A DNA stretch of 64,000 bases from a bacterium (GCA_029565675.1 JAKQNP010000021.1:1-64000); one strand, 5' to 3'; positions 25,243 through 34,099 are shown, counted from the first letter of the stretch. Notes: a model not told the origin generated them from the letters alone. Numbers and translations are program-made.

Positions 25243-26724
25243 TTATTCACCTGATTGGGAGCTTAGCGTCAACCGGATCACTTCCCGGCTCTTTCCCGGG
25301 GGAGGCTGGATGCGGTACCATGCCTCGCGACGCTCAAACGCGACCGCAGATCCGGTTCGCATGATGACAGCTTCCGAAATCGGCCTGGGCGGCCGAACCA
25401 GGATCGCCCCGGTGCGGTTCTGCTCCGGAGCAACATGCAAGTACCAGGTGTGTTCGCGACAGGTCAACGGCACATTGGCCACGCTGTCAGCCGGCGGCGG
25501 CAGGGTAGCGATGACCGATTCGCCGTGCCTGGCCATCCACTCCTGCAGTTCTGCACAGCGCTCGTAAAATCCGCGAGTCATCTCGCCGTCCGGACGGGGT
25601 CCGACATTGGGCAGGAAATTTCCTCCCCATTGTCGGCAGCGGATCAGACTGCTCAGGGTCCATTCAAGGCTTCTGATTCCTTCATTCGTATCGTATCCCC
25701 AGCCCCCGCCGGTGTCCCAGATATCGCAAGTTTCCCACCATCCCTGTGGACGCTCCTCTGCCCGCCGGCACTCGATGGTGAGAAAGTCGCCAAACTGCGA
25801 GATGTCCTGTGTATCGTCCGGATTTCTCACCTTGCCCCACCGATCGTTGATGACGATATGGGGCTGCAGAGTTCGGACCCATTGGTAAACGGCTTTGGTG
25901 TGCATGTCATCGATGCCGTGCCATCCCATGCCGTCGAACCACAATAGGTCGATGGTGCCATAGCGGGTCAAAATTTCGTGCAACTGGGCGATGGTAAAGG
26001 TGAAAAACTGTTCAAAACGCCGGCGATTGAGCTGCGGATCTACCTCCGGGTACTGTCCGGTTTTGTTGGCGTCGAAATCCACATGATTGAGCGGAAAGTT
26101 GGGATAGTGCCAGTCGCGCGGCGAAAAATAAAAACCCACCTTCAATCCGTTCCGGCGACAGCCCTCGACATAATCCGCCAGCAGGTCGCGGCCGTCCAGA
26201 ACTTGCCGGGTGCTCAGATTTCCATAGCGGCTCGGCCACAAGGCATAGCCATCGTGATGCTTGGTGGTGAGCACGGCATATTGAAAGCCCGCATCTTTGG
26301 CGGTTTTGAGCCATTTCTGCGGATGCCAGTTTTGCGGATCGAATTGCCCGGCAAGCGCATAATACTTTTCCGGCGGGTGCAGGAAAACCGGGCCTGCCCA
26401 AATATAGTCCTTGATCATCGCCCATGAAGGCTGGGCACCCACGACGCTGTGGATTCCCCAGTGCATGAACAGCCCCAGACCAGCCTCGGGAAACCACTGC
26501 GCCTGTGGATGCGGGTTGGGCATGATCAGATCATCGACCTGCTCGTCGGTTGTTTGCAGCAGTCTTTGCGCCAGCTCGATGATCCGTTTATCGCGCACGC
26601 GATAAGCCTCTTCAGCCGATTTTCCGCTGGTCACACTTTGCCAACCCCTGCGGCTGAGGATGACTGCTGTGGCCAGGCCGACGAGGACCACTCCAGCGAT
26701 GAAAAGGGTTGTCTTTTTGACCAA
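25243..26724 (-). CDS. GH29 alpha-L-fucosidase
   Basis: A 493-residue enzyme with an N-terminal hydrophobic signal or anchor (about 5-24). The GH29 (beta/alpha)8 barrel shows GLGLFMHWG (82-90), TTKHHDGYALW (153-163), GFYFSPRDWHYP (197-208) and the nucleophile D264 (LLWFDGMGW). A small beta domain with NFLPNVGPRPDGE-type sequence follows. It should release L-fucose from glycans in the periplasm or outside. The start is TTG at 26724, with AGGAG 7 nt upstream; the next Met is after residue 65 and would remove the signal. The sialidase and amino-sugar genes further right suggest a shared glycan diet. Confidence 0.91.
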   Translation of the reverse strand: MVKKTTLFIAGVVLVGLATAVILSRRGWQSVTSGKSAEEAYRVRDKRIIELAQRLLQTTDEQVDDLIMPNPHPQAQWFPEAGLGLFMHWGIHSVVGAQPSWAMIKDYIWAGPVFLHPPEKYYALAGQFDPQNWHPQKWLKTAKDAGFQYAVLTTKHHDGYALWPSRYGNLSTRQVLDGRDLLADYVEGCRRNGLKVGFYFSPRDWHYPNFPLNHVDFDANKTGQYPEVDPQLNRRRFEQFFTFTIAQLHEILTRYGTIDLLWFDGMGWHGIDDMHTKAVYQWVRTLQPHIVINDRWGKVRNPDDTQDISQFGDFLTIECRRAEERPQGWWETCDIWDTGGGWGYDTNEGIRSLEWTLSSLIRCRQWGGNFLPNVGPRPDGEMTRGFYERCAELQEWMARHGESVIATLPPPADSVANVPLTCREHTWYLHVAPEQNRTGAILVRPPRPISEAVIMRTGSAVAFERREAWYRIQPPPGKSREVIRLTLSSQSGE

Positions 26725-26783
26725 TCGTTTGCTCCTCTCTCTGAAAAGCCGTTACAGAGTTGTGATATGCTCTGTTGTCCGGC

Positions 26784-26812
26784 CCAGGCGATTGGGCCGA
26801 AAGATCGCCTGG
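26784..26812. repeat. Intergenic inverted repeat
   Basis: CCAGGCGAT and ATCGCCTGG form a perfect 9-bp stem with an 11-nt loop between the exporter's 3' end and the fucosidase start. No T-run follows on either side, so it is not a classical terminator; it might act in mRNA processing or as a protein site. Confidence 0.4.
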
Positions 26813-26855
26813 ACTGTGCCGATACGGTGATGACCGGGTACTGCCGGAACAACTC

Positions 26856-28775
26856 TTACAGCGAGGACTTGCGGAACTGGGTGTTGTAGAGATCCGCATA
26901 CAATCCGTTTTGCGCCAACAATTCTGCATGGTTGCCGCGCTCGACGATCTTGCCCCGGTCCATGACCAGAATCAAGTCTGCGGCCAGAATGGTGCTCAGT
27001 CGGTGGGCGATCACGATGCTGGTGCGTTCAGCCATCACCTTGGCGAGCGCATCTTGGATCAGCGCTTCGGATTCGCTGTCCAGACTGCTGGTCGCCTCGT
27101 CGAGCACCAGGATGCGCGGATCTTTCAGGATCACCCGTGCCAGAGCCAGGCGCTGTTTTTCCCCGCCGCTCAGCCGATAGCCGCGCTCGCCGACAATGGT
27201 GTCATAACCATCCGGCAAAGCGGCGATGAAATCGTGGATGTTGGCAATCCGACAGGCTGTTTCCACTTCCTTTTCGCTGGCGTTCAACCTGGCATAGAGC
27301 AGATTGGTGCGGATGGTGTCGTGAAAAAGATGCGTCTCCTGGGTGACCATGCCGATCTGTTCTGAAAGCGATTCCAGCGTCACATCGCGTACATCGATGC
27401 CGTCGATCTTAACCACGCCCTCAGTCGGATCATACAGCCGCGGGATGAGATAGGTGAGGGTAGTTTTGCCCGCTCCGCTGGGCCCAACAAGCGCCAACAA
27501 TTGCCCGGGTTCGGCGCAAAAACTGATGTCTTCAAGGGCCAGGTTGCGGGCCTGGCTGCGCTGATTGTCTTTGTCTTCTGTGGACCTGGCCGTTTCACCC
27601 GAAAGAACCGCTTTGACATTGTCCATGCTGCCGTAGCGCTGCACATCGCTCAACAGATTATCTTCGCTGATCTCGTAGCGGAACGAGACCTTGTCGAAGA
27701 CGATCTTGCCTTTGATGTGAGTCAACGCGACCGCATCCGGTTTTTGCACGATATCCGCCTTCAGGTCGATCACCTCAAAAACGCGTTCGAAGCTGACCAT
27801 CGAGGTGGCGAATTCCACCGGTGCATTCGATAGAGATTGCATGGCGCCATAGAGATTGTGCAAATAGGACCCGAATGCCACGATGGTGCCGACCGTAAAT
27901 GCCCCCTGGATGACCATAAAGCCACCCAGTCCATAGACCAGGGCGGTGCCGACTGCGCTGATCAACCCGATGATCGCCATAAAGGTGGAGCCGATCACCG
28001 CACGCTGTACACCCAGATTGCGCACTTGCGACGCCCGCTCCCCGAAGCGATCGACTTCCAGGTCGCGGCGGCCGAACAGCTTGACCAGCAGAGCACCGCT
28101 GATGTTGAGCGTTTCGTTCATCATGGCGTTCATCTGGGCATTGGCTTCCATCTGCTTGCGCGCCATGTCCCGCAATTTTGTCCCCAGTTTGCGCGCCGCC
28201 ACAATAAAAAGCGGAAAGATGATCACGCTGATCACCGTCAATCGCCATTCAAGTGTCAACATGACCGCCAAAACTGCAATAGCCTGGGCGATTTCAGTGA
28301 TGATGCCGACGATGGTGCTGCTGATCGCGTTTTGCGCTCCGATCACATCGTTGTTCAATCGGCTCATCAGCTCGCCGACTTTGGTATGGGTGAAGAACAA
28401 CAGCGACCTCTGCTGCAAACTGTCATAGAGCGCCAGACGCAAATCATAGATCACCCCTTCTCCGACCCGCGAATTCAGGCGTCGCTGGGTTACATTGATC
28501 GCGCCTTTTAGCGCCGGCAACAGGAGCAGCAATCCTGCCAATACCCACAACCGTTTCACATCTCCCGCAGGGATCGTTTTATCGATCAGATCCCGCATGA
28601 TCAGCGGTGTCACCAACATCAAAGCCGTGCTGGTCAGAATCAGGACCAGGATAGCCGCGATCAGCCAACGATAGGGCCTGGCATAGCTCAACACCCGTTT
28701 GAGCAAATGGCGGGTGATCTTGGGCTTCTCATCTGTCGAATTGATGATACTGCGTATTCCTCCACGGCCTTGCAT
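26856..28775 (-). CDS. ABC exporter, MsbA/half-transporter type
   Basis: A 639-residue fused TMD-NBD half transporter that should work as a homodimer at the inner membrane, exporting lipids, drugs or peptides. Six membrane helices lie in about 30-320. The NBD has Walker A GPSGAGKTT, signature LSGGEKQ and Walker B ILVLDEATSSLD with the H-loop IAHRLST. Between the A-loop strand (VSFRYEIS) and ALEDISF there is an insertion of about 45 hydrophilic residues, not usual in MsbA/LmrA-like proteins. ATG 28775 has GGGG at good spacing; a TTG lies one codon before. A palindromic operator-like site is just upstream. Confidence 0.92.
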   Translation of the reverse strand: MQGRGGIRSIINSTDEKPKITRHLLKRVLSYARPYRWLIAAILVLILTSTALMLVTPLIMRDLIDKTIPAGDVKRLWVLAGLLLLLPALKGAINVTQRRLNSRVGEGVIYDLRLALYDSLQQRSLLFFTHTKVGELMSRLNNDVIGAQNAISSTIVGIITEIAQAIAVLAVMLTLEWRLTVISVIIFPLFIVAARKLGTKLRDMARKQMEANAQMNAMMNETLNISGALLVKLFGRRDLEVDRFGERASQVRNLGVQRAVIGSTFMAIIGLISAVGTALVYGLGGFMVIQGAFTVGTIVAFGSYLHNLYGAMQSLSNAPVEFATSMVSFERVFEVIDLKADIVQKPDAVALTHIKGKIVFDKVSFRYEISEDNLLSDVQRYGSMDNVKAVLSGETARSTEDKDNQRSQARNLALEDISFCAEPGQLLALVGPSGAGKTTLTYLIPRLYDPTEGVVKIDGIDVRDVTLESLSEQIGMVTQETHLFHDTIRTNLLYARLNASEKEVETACRIANIHDFIAALPDGYDTIVGERGYRLSGGEKQRLALARVILKDPRILVLDEATSSLDSESEALIQDALAKVMAERTSIVIAHRLSTILAADLILVMDRGKIVERGNHAELLAQNGLYADLYNTQFRKSSL

Positions 28776-29295
28776 CAAGTCCCCTTTCTATTATTTGAAT
28801 ATTCAAACATTTATCCAAAGGATTCGTTCGCCGGTCCGAGGTGGCCTCCCGAACAGATCAACCGGGTATCGTCGTTTGCGAAATTGAAAGGTTAATTCCT
28901 TTGCAGAACTGACTTCTGTCTTGCTTCATTCGACAGTGGACATGACCGGGCTCCTGTGGATTTTACCTCTTTTGCAGTTCTGTGTGGTTGCAGCGATGAA
29001 ACGGATCGCATCGCTTTTGCCTGCCGGAATCTTCGCATCGCGTATGACATGCATGTCGTTGCTGACGAATCGGCAGCCCCGGAATTCTTGCCGTTCGTGT
29101 CACAGGCTGAGCCTGTACGGCGCTGTATTCCTTCTCGATTCCCGCCGTGCCTTTGATGCGGATTCTGCCCAGGGGCGGCAAGATCCCTGTTTTGGCTGTT
29201 GCTCAATCGACAGGGAGGAGTGGTTAAAAATTTCCGGAAGAATCTTGTCCCCGGGATAGAATACAGATCTCGGGACGATCTCAAACGATCGACGC
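28776..29295. other. Intergenic gap with small dyads
   Basis: About 520 bp between the exporter's 5' end and the serpin's 3' end. Overlapping frames of 70-130 codons occur on both strands but none looks like a protein. Two dyads are visible: GACATGCATGTC (29046-29057) and ACAGGCT-G-AGCCTGT near 29101-29116, the latter able to form a small hairpin. Confidence 0.4.
28794..28807. promoter_or_regulatory. Perfect palindrome upstream of ABC exporter
   Basis: TTTGAATATTCAAA is a 14-bp perfect palindrome 19 bp before the exporter start, placed like an operator for a dimeric regulator. No regulator gene adjoins it. Confidence 0.45.
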
Positions 29296-30549
29296 CTAGA
29301 TCGACGGATCAATGACTTTTCCCATGAACAACAGAGTTCCCGAACGATCATCGCGGATAAAAAAGAGAAACGGTCGGTCAAATTTTAGCGATGCGGGAGC
29401 AGACCAGGTCATGTCGACCACCGTCGCTGCTGCCGCTTCGCAACCTTGTTCATCGATTTCAATAAAAGCTTTTTGCCGTACGCTGTCGATCCATATCGGC
29501 TGCTCTGAAATGTCCAGAAAATTTGCCGATCCGGTAAAGGCATTTTCCATGCCCAATTTCTTCAGAGACTCGTTGAATGTGATATCAAAAGCAATGCGAA
29601 ACTTGGGGATTTGCAGTTTGAATTCCTTGCTGTTCTTGTCCATCGGTGAAAATTCGCTAAACCAGTTTTCGAGATCAGTCGGATCACAGCATTGTATGAA
29701 TGTTGCCAATGAGATGGCGGCATCCGGCATAAAGAGATACATGGCGATTTTATCTCTGCCAAATGGCAAACGAACCGCTTTAAAGGATTCGCCGAGAAGG
29801 AACGAATAGTTTGCACTGCCATTTGTCATAAATTCCGCGGCTGTCTGCCGGCCATCCGGCAAGAAAAAAGCAGAGGTTTCTGTTTTTTGCGGATCGAACT
29901 CGGCTGACCAGGCGCCTTTAAATACCACAGCATTGATCAAAAGCATGGCGCTGCAATCAAGAGATTCCACCAATTCCGGTATTTTGCCTCTGGTCTTCTC
30001 ATTTACCCAATCATTGATCATCTCTTTGGATTGGCTCGAAGCGAAATCGAGTTGATCGACCCTGGCGAGAAAATGTCTCTGAATGCGTTCGACATAGTCC
30101 GCCTTGACTTCTAAAGACTGGTTGATCCAGATCGAGTTGCAGAGCTCCAGTTCGATATCCTGATCGCATTTGGTCAGGCTTTTCTGCAGGGATAATGCGT
30201 TCTGGTTCACTTCATCCAGAGTGAATCCGTCGATTTGCAGCGCTCCGGCCATCTCCTCTTTTGTCTGTTCTTGAGCGCCGTTGTACGTCATCTCCAGAGC
30301 GATCGATAAACTGAGCGGCGAGATGAAGATATTGCCTGCAGAGGATTCGGACAGTTGCTTGAAGATAGCGAGGGCGAATTTGCTGTGAGCTGCGACGTAC
30401 TGTTCATCGACAGCCGCAGCAAAATGATCGCTTTGCTTCGTGCTGAAATTTTCATTGCCGGTGTAATGGCCCGACAAAGGGGAAAATTCCTTTTCGCAGG
30501 CCATGAAACCGAGCACGAGGGAAAGCAACAGCACCTTCTGCTTTTGCAT
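29296..30549 (-). CDS. Serpin-family lipoprotein (protease inhibitor)
   Basis: A 417-residue serpin with a bacterial lipobox (FMAC, Cys about 18), so it is probably anchored on the cell envelope. Family features in order: FALAIFKQLSE, NIFISPLSLSIALEMTYNGA, INAVVFKGAWSAEFD, QIPKFRIAFD, and the reactive-centre hinge IDEQGCEAAAATVVDM near the C-terminus, followed by FDRPFLFFIRD and GTLLFMGKVIDPS. The Ala-rich hinge (EAAAAT) is the kind needed for loop insertion, so it should be inhibitory. The P1 residue and target protease cannot be fixed from sequence. GAGGAGG precedes the ATG. No protease gene is nearby. Confidence 0.93.
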   Translation of the reverse strand: MQKQKVLLLSLVLGFMACEKEFSPLSGHYTGNENFSTKQSDHFAAAVDEQYVAAHSKFALAIFKQLSESSAGNIFISPLSLSIALEMTYNGAQEQTKEEMAGALQIDGFTLDEVNQNALSLQKSLTKCDQDIELELCNSIWINQSLEVKADYVERIQRHFLARVDQLDFASSQSKEMINDWVNEKTRGKIPELVESLDCSAMLLINAVVFKGAWSAEFDPQKTETSAFFLPDGRQTAAEFMTNGSANYSFLLGESFKAVRLPFGRDKIAMYLFMPDAAISLATFIQCCDPTDLENWFSEFSPMDKNSKEFKLQIPKFRIAFDITFNESLKKLGMENAFTGSANFLDISEQPIWIDSVRQKAFIEIDEQGCEAAAATVVDMTWSAPASLKFDRPFLFFIRDDRSGTLLFMGKVIDPSI

Positions 30550-30579
30550 TTCTCTTCCTCCTCAGGTTAAAGAACATTT

Positions 30580-30969
30580 CGGGTAGAGCATTTCAGGTAG
30601 AGCATTTCGAATTTCGAATTTCGGATTGCCAATTTCGAAAAAAAGAGCAATCCAGAAAGAGCATTTCGAAATTCAACATCCGCAATCCGAAATGCTCTTC
30701 GCGCAATTCGCAATCCGTAATCGCAAGCCTCTTTTTCCAATATTTCGAGTTTCGCATTTCGAAATTCGACATCCGCATTCCGAAATGCTCTTCACGCAAT
30801 TCGCAATCCGTAATCGCAAGCCTCTTTTTCCAATATTTCGAGTTTCGCATTTCGAAATTCGACATCCGCATTCCGAAATGCTCTTCGCGCAATTCGCAAT
30901 CCGTAATCGCAAGCCTTTTTTTCCAACATTTCTAATTTCGAAATTCGAATTTCGAAATCCGAAATGCTC
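30580..30969. repeat. AT-rich tandem repeat array 1 (93-bp units)
   Basis: Three near-identical units start with GAAATGCTCTT at 30689, 30782 and 30875 (93-bp period), with a partial unit at 30961. The same motif occurs inverted (AGAGCATTTCG) in the left part (30580-30670). Units are mosaics of TTCGAAATTCG-like palindromic words. The last GCTCTTA carries the stop codon of the SDR gene on the minus strand. Frames through it give repetitive, non-protein-like translations. Confidence 0.85.
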
Positions 30970-31746
30970 TTACGCATGCATTCCGCCGTCGATGAGAATA
31001 TTCTCGCCGTTGATATAAGCCGAGGCAGGGGAGGCGAGAAAGACCACCAGGCCTTTGATGTCGTCGTGTTCAGCCATGCGTCCCACCGGCACCTTGCGGC
31101 TGTAGTTGGCGACAAAGCGCTCTTCCTGGCCGGCGTACAGTCCTCCCGGACTGATGCAGTTGACCCGGATTTTCCGATCCGCCAGGACGCGTGCCAAATA
31201 GCGGGTGAGAGTGATCATGCCGCCTTTGTGAAAAAAATAGTCGGGCATCGGAATGCCGATCTTTGTGCCCTCATAATTCGACAGATCCGGACCAAACATT
31301 CCCATCATCGAGGCGATATTGATGATCGCACCTCCGCCGCCCTCCGCGATCAACTCCGCCATCTCGCGGGTGATGTCGAACAGGCCTGTGGCGTTGATGC
31401 GCATCGATTCCTCCCACTCGGAAAGCGGCGAATCGTATCCCTTCATCGGCCGGGCCACCGCATTGTTGATCAGCACGTCCAGGCGGCCGAGTCGATCGCC
31501 GATCGCCTTTTTCAACTGCACCACCGAATCATGGTCCCCCTGATCGACTCGCATCGCCTGTACGTCCAAGCCGCGTTGACAGAATTCAGCCGCCACTTTT
31601 TCGCCGGATTCCAGATTTCGCGAAGCGGTGATCACGGTGGCATCGGCTTCAGCCAGCGCCTCGACGATCGGACGACCATAGCGCCCTGCACCGCCGGTGA
31701 CCAGAACGATTTTTCCCTTTAGACTGAGCAGTTCTTTGACATGCAT
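30970..31746 (-). CDS. SDR-family oxidoreductase
   Basis: A 258-residue Rossmann-fold NAD(P)-dependent short-chain dehydrogenase. The cofactor loop is VLVTGGAGRYGRPI (near 14-27), the NNA motif LINNAVARP, and the active-site Ser lies in IINIASMMG. The catalytic YxxxK is most likely YFFHK (in DYFFHKGGMITL), preceded by an insertion of about 10 residues. RVNCISPGG and ILIDGGMHA complete the fold. The substrate is unknown. It is the last gene of the long minus-strand island, 9 bp after the ATC-hydrolase-like gene, and its stop abuts repeat array 1. Confidence 0.88.
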   Translation of the reverse strand: MHVKELLSLKGKIVLVTGGAGRYGRPIVEALAEADATVITASRNLESGEKVAAEFCQRGLDVQAMRVDQGDHDSVVQLKKAIGDRLGRLDVLINNAVARPMKGYDSPLSEWEESMRINATGLFDITREMAELIAEGGGGAIINIASMMGMFGPDLSNYEGTKIGIPMPDYFFHKGGMITLTRYLARVLADRKIRVNCISPGGLYAGQEERFVANYSRKVPVGRMAEHDDIKGLVVFLASPASAYINGENILIDGGMHA

Positions 31747-31755
31747 TTCATATCC

Positions 31756-32193
31756 TCATTTTTTCTTTTTTTTAACGGTCAACAGACAACGGGCATGGTC
31801 GCTTTGGCTGAGATCGATGTCGTATTCGAACCCGAGCGGTTCGAGCACCCGGCGGTAGAGCACATCGCAGTGCTCGCAATAACCGGGATAGGGCGTGATC
31901 GAATCGATTTCCAGCAAACGGCCTTTGCTCGGACAGCGGCGCATCTCGATGGTAAAAATGCCTTTTTCCTCATCGAGGACCATGCGAAAATCCGCTGCCT
32001 CTTCGCACAGGGTCCGACTCCAGTATTCGTAACAGCCCGCCAATCCTTTGCTCGCGGCCAGGTCGCGCAGGTTGGTGAGAAAGGCATCCGACAGGTTTTG
32101 CCAAAAACGCACCACCGCCTCTTTGCCGCCTCGCTCGTGCAGATAATTGAACAGCTCGCTGTAGGCAGGGATGAACTCAGTGCAGGAAATCAT
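31756..32193 (-). CDS. ATC-hydrolase-like protein, paralogue 2
   Basis: A 145-residue protein resembling the L-2-amino-thiazoline-4-carboxylate hydrolase-like family (small, Cys/His-containing, with a conserved CP.. and C..C..L pattern). Visible here are MRRCPSKGRLLE and YPGYCEHCDVLYRRVLEPLGFEYD. It lacks a signal. The ATG at 32193 follows AAAGGAAACAAAG and overlaps the end of the previous, related gene by 17 bp, so translation is likely coupled. The role in this glycan locus is not clear; a fold similarity to the named hydrolase does not establish that reaction. Confidence 0.65.
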   Translation of the reverse strand: MISCTEFIPAYSELFNYLHERGGKEAVVRFWQNLSDAFLTNLRDLAASKGLAGCYEYWSRTLCEEAADFRMVLDEEKGIFTIEMRRCPSKGRLLEIDSITPYPGYCEHCDVLYRRVLEPLGFEYDIDLSQSDHARCLLTVKKKKK

Positions 32194-32668
32194 CTTTGTT
32201 TCCTTTACGAAAAATCTGCACACATCTCCCTTGCCCCGGTTCATAGACGCACGAGCTGGTGTATCCGGCGCGGCGGCAGATGGTCTCGTTGATCACGACC
32301 GTGGTTTCGCAGTAGCGCTCGGTATAGAGTTGACCCGTGCGCCGCAGGTGCGCGATGGCTGGACATTCGGTCATCGTCACGGTGAGCACATCTTCACAGC
32401 GGTCAATGGTAAAACGACCGTTTTCTCTCTCCATGACCGAGCGGATATGCTCCGCCAGCGCGGAGAGGCCTTCGGTTGCCAGTCTTTCGCTCAAAGGTGC
32501 GAAATAGGTCGAACCCAGTCGCGTCAGATACTCGGTCACGGCTTGTGGACCGAAAGTGTCATCGAGGTAACGGATGGCGTTGCACAGCGCCCCGTGAAAA
32601 TCGCGGTGCAGATAGACATTGTCCGCAGCGTTGCGATCGAGGATTTTTTGTGTTCTTTTTTCTCCCAT
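32177..32668 (-). CDS. ATC-hydrolase-like protein, paralogue 1
   Basis: A 163-residue cytoplasmic protein related to the gene that follows: MTECPAIAHLRRTG, YTERYCETTVVINETICRRAGY and a terminal Cys near CVQIF match the paralogue's CP-, C- and GY-containing pattern. I place it in the L-2-amino-thiazoline-4-carboxylate hydrolase-like family with moderate confidence. The two may form a heteromer, since the reading frames overlap by 17 bp. The gene starts about 150 bp after the HpcH aldolase gene. Confidence 0.62.
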   Translation of the reverse strand: MGEKRTQKILDRNAADNVYLHRDFHGALCNAIRYLDDTFGPQAVTEYLTRLGSTYFAPLSERLATEGLSALAEHIRSVMERENGRFTIDRCEDVLTVTMTECPAIAHLRRTGQLYTERYCETTVVINETICRRAGYTSSCVYEPGQGRCVQIFRKGNKDDFLH

Positions 32669-32821
32669 TTTCAGCCTGCTTCCGATATGCTGTTGGTGGA
32701 GGTCGTCACCAGTTCCGGTCTGGATTGTTTACCTTCGCTTGGGATTTATTTTTGGCTCGCTGAATTCTGTGCAGCAGCCCGCGATTTGTTTTTAAATTAA
32801 ACTGCAATGGACTTGCCGATT

Positions 32822-33601
32822 TTACTGCTTGACGATCTTTTTCACGCCGGCGGCGATCCGGCTGAAATATTCAGTCAGACAGAGCACATCTGCGCCGATA
32901 TTGATGAAACGGTAGCCCATGTCGATCAGTGCAGCCAGGTTCTCCAGAGTGCCAACTGTGCCGGCGATCTTGCCGTGCGCCAACGCAGCGTCGGCGACAC
33001 GCTGGCGCGCCTTGCCGATCAGGGGATGGTCAGGCTGTCCGGCGGCGCCGATCGCGTGGCTGAAATCACCGGGACCGAAAAAGAGCACATCGAGTCCATC
33101 CACGGCAGCGATTTCGTCCAGCTCATCCAGAGGCTCTGGATCCTCAATTTGCACCATGACCAATTTCTGTTCATTGGATTGCTGCAAGTAACGGGCAAAG
33201 TCGATCATGCAATAGGCGCCGTCTGCGTTGCCGCCGTCCACAGGCCGCCGGCCGATGGGGTGGAAACGGGTGATGCGGGCGACCTGCCGCGCATCTGCAG
33301 CACTCATCAGATGCGGCACCATGATCGCTGAAGCGTCAGCTTCGAACGGTTTGATCAGCTCGCTGTATGAACCGCGCGTCACCCGCACCAGAGTCTCCAT
33401 GCCGTGAACCTTGGCGGCGCGAATCTGGTTCTCGATCACTTGCCAATCGTTGGGAACATGCTCCAGATCGAGCCAGATGCACTCGATACCGCACAAACCG
33501 ATCAAATCGACGACGCGCGGGTCTGCCAGATTGGTTTTCGTCGACACGACCACCTCTCCGGCGCGCAATTTCTTTGCCATTTTGTTCTCTCTGACGCGCA
33601 T
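32822..33601 (-). CDS. HpcH/HpaI-family aldolase
   Basis: A 259-residue (beta/alpha)8 class II aldolase of the HpcH/HpaI/GarL group, which cleaves 4-hydroxy-2-ketoacids with a divalent metal. Seen are ECIWLDLEHVPND, TLVRVTRGSY, IMVPHLMSAADARQV, VMVQIEDPEPLDELDEIAAVDGLDVLFFGPGDFS (metal ligands E and D in IEDP and GPGD), and INIGADV near the end. The ATG at 33601 has AAAGGAG 9 nt upstream; a second ATG at 33580 is possible. In this island it could split a ketoacid made from an amino sugar or sialic acid derivative. Confidence 0.88.
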   Translation of the reverse strand: MRVRENKMAKKLRAGEVVVSTKTNLADPRVVDLIGLCGIECIWLDLEHVPNDWQVIENQIRAAKVHGMETLVRVTRGSYSELIKPFEADASAIMVPHLMSAADARQVARITRFHPIGRRPVDGGNADGAYCMIDFARYLQQSNEQKLVMVQIEDPEPLDELDEIAAVDGLDVLFFGPGDFSHAIGAAGQPDHPLIGKARQRVADAALAHGKIAGTVGTLENLAALIDMGYRFINIGADVLCLTEYFSRIAAGVKKIVKQ

Positions 33602-33623
33602 TTTCACTTTCTCCTTTGTTGTG

Positions 33624-33839
33624 TCACAGCGCCTCATTTGCTTTCACTTTTCTTTTCAGACTTTTGTATCTTTTGCCGATAGGCGATGAAGAACTTGATA
33701 AGCCAAAAATTGTCCCACAATCGTCGCGATCATACCCGGAAATCGGGTTGCCCAATGTATCCTGAATCTCTTTCCGAATCTCGCCTGCTGTAACCACTAT
33801 TCCAAAGCCACGGTTTATAAAACCCTTTTTTTTATCCAA
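33624..33839 (-). CDS. Possible small hypothetical protein
   Basis: A 71-codon frame between the HpcH gene and repeat array 2. The translation (GFGIVVTAGEIRKEIQDTLG, then NPISGYDRDDCGT) is less repetitive than neighbouring spurious frames, but no ribosome site is clear and the stop lies close to the next gene. It could be real or the relic of a longer gene. Confidence 0.3.
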   Translation of the reverse strand: MDKKKGFINRGFGIVVTAGEIRKEIQDTLGNPISGYDRDDCGTIFGLSSSSSPIGKRYKSLKRKVKANEAL

Positions 33840-34099
33840 AGTTCGAATTCCGAACTGCGAAATGCTCTTATAAATCCGAATTTCGAATTCAGAAATGCTC
33901 TTTTAATTCCAAACTGCGAACTGCGAAATACTTTTATAAATCCGAATTGCGAAATGCGCAATGCTCTTTTAATTCCGAAATTCGAATTGCGAAATGCGAA
34001 ATGCTCTTTTAATTCCGAAATGCTCTTATAAATCCGAATTGCGAAATGCGCAATGCTCTTTAAATTCCGACATTCGAAATTCGAAATCCAAAATGCTCT
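33835..34099. repeat. AT-rich repeat array 2 (CGAAATGCTCTT family)
   Basis: About seven imperfect repeats of 25-40 bp built from CGAAATGCTCTT, TAAATCCGAATT and TTAATTCCGAA words, on the same strand as array 1. The last GCTCTTTA again supplies the stop codon of the gene to its right (sialidase, minus strand). No coding sense. Confidence 0.8.

Noticed and set aside
28892-29284. Overlapping frames of 72-130 codons between exporter and serpin
   Set aside because: Arg/Ser/Pro-rich, frame-shadow-like composition and mutually overlapping on both strands; no start signals.
30593-31018. Repetitive frames through array 1, also a CRISPR-like look
   Set aside because: Translations are direct products of 93-bp repeats. 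Units are contiguous with no unique spacers, so this is neither a protein nor a CRISPR array.
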